In this document: one piece after another, positions 63,567-64,000 of the stretch | Layout of the letters: the number at the start of each line of letters is the position of its first letter | How positions within the stretch are numbered: position 1 is the stretch's first letter | Origin: Gari tellinella | Lineage: Eukaryota > Mollusca > Bivalvia > Cardiida > Psammobiidae | Assembly (NCBI GenBank): GCA_922989275.2 | Contig: OV277864.1 | Location: 22,951,550-23,015,549, forward strand | Reading direction: 5' to 3' | DNA: 64,000 nt | The notes under the pieces: model-generated | The model's database searches: none | Told to the model about the DNA's origin: nothing | Seen by the model: the letters and a program-made list of their open reading frames with translations, nothing else | Program-made: the position numbers and the translations under genes

Positions 63567-64000
63567 AATGCATGTATACATGTAACATATTTAATAAAGC
63601 TACAGCAATAGTTATATCGTATATTCAGTCTTCATTTCATATGTCATTCCTTCTTAACTGCATCATATTCAATAAATCTATAGAAATATAGTTATATAGT
63701 ATATTTAGTATTCATTTCATATGTCATCTCTTCTTAAATGTGTCCATGCTTTTTTCCAGGTTCTTTCTTCATGATCTGTAATTAAAACAGAATATAAATC
63801 TTGGGTATATCGACCACTCAATCATAACAGACAAATAATCAATTTCAAAATAAAGGCGCATTTAATATCTGACCTGACAAATTGCTTCCGATTTTTTAAA
63901 ATGTATATTTCACGCGCATATTTGTTTATGTATTTTCATCATGGGCTTTTAGGCCTAACGGTACTACTGTTAATAAAGTAATAAAACTTATTTCAACTAA
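63567..64000. other. No feature seen; diverged direct repeat
   Basis: TATAGTATATT.AGT.TTCATTTCATATGTCAT-like segments recur at about 63,610-63,650 and 63,690-63,735. There is nothing coding. Confidence 0.4.

Overview
The window looks like a piece of a eukaryotic, AT-rich, repeat-saturated animal genome, most likely a bivalve mollusc. The support is compositional and family-based: pearl-like elements with ACGG-type microsatellites and tandem cores (a family described from bivalves), a tRNA-derived SINE, a CR1/L2-like LINE with an esterase-type ORF1, and many short non-autonomous DNA transposons. No species can be named from the sequence alone. Almost nothing here is host coding sequence. The only host-gene candidate is a 21-codon first exon of a tetraspanin (TSPAN3-like) at 57,259-57,321 on the plus strand, ending in a GTAAGT donor; the rest of the window would then be its first intron.

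Layout. 1-22 kb: pearl-like elements (1-146, 4.3-6.4, 7.4-9.6, 12.9-14.3, 19.3-20.1 kb) with MITEs between and inside them. 22,224-37,990 (copy A) and 39,031-49,385 (copy B) are a direct tandem segmental duplication, joined by a 5'-truncated pearl-like element at 38,004-39,030. Copy A alone carries a 6.2-kb CR1-like LINE (30,957-37,192; ORF2 intact at 1110 aa, ORF1 truncated at its 5' end by the insertion junction), a SINE and several TA-flanked MITEs. Copy B alone carries a 924-bp TTAA-flanked foldback element and a TTAA-flanked MITE. 50-57 kb: more MITEs, a Ty3-like integrase fragment, a tandem element pair and three foldback palindromes. 57-64 kb: the tetraspanin exon, a LINE fragment, an 1,850-bp DNA transposon with an exact 8-bp target duplication, and a 197-bp tandem satellite.

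The duplication serves as a natural empty-site experiment. Comparing A with B gives target duplications directly: TA for the CAGTGGAGAA family, TTAA for the CCCTT... family and the GGATG... element. A third group with CAG...CTG ends has exact 6-bp duplications at five separate ends-pairs.

The most unusual signal is a small set of near-perfect palindromic hairpins (called H1-H4 here) that sit in the middle of these MITEs. H1 (arms CAAACAGT.../...ACTGTTTG), H2 (AAAGCAGG.../...CCTGCTTT) and H3 (GAATCGTCTT/AAGACGATTC) each recur inside families whose ends and target duplications are unrelated. Arms co-vary so that pairing is kept while sequence changes. H2 is bounded by TTAA on both sides and often has TTAA at its centre. 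This suggests modular, exchangeable or independently mobile hairpin cores. I know of no description of this system, but I could not search for one. MITE family letters (M, S, V, W, T1-T4, G, C, F, P) are labels used only in this report.
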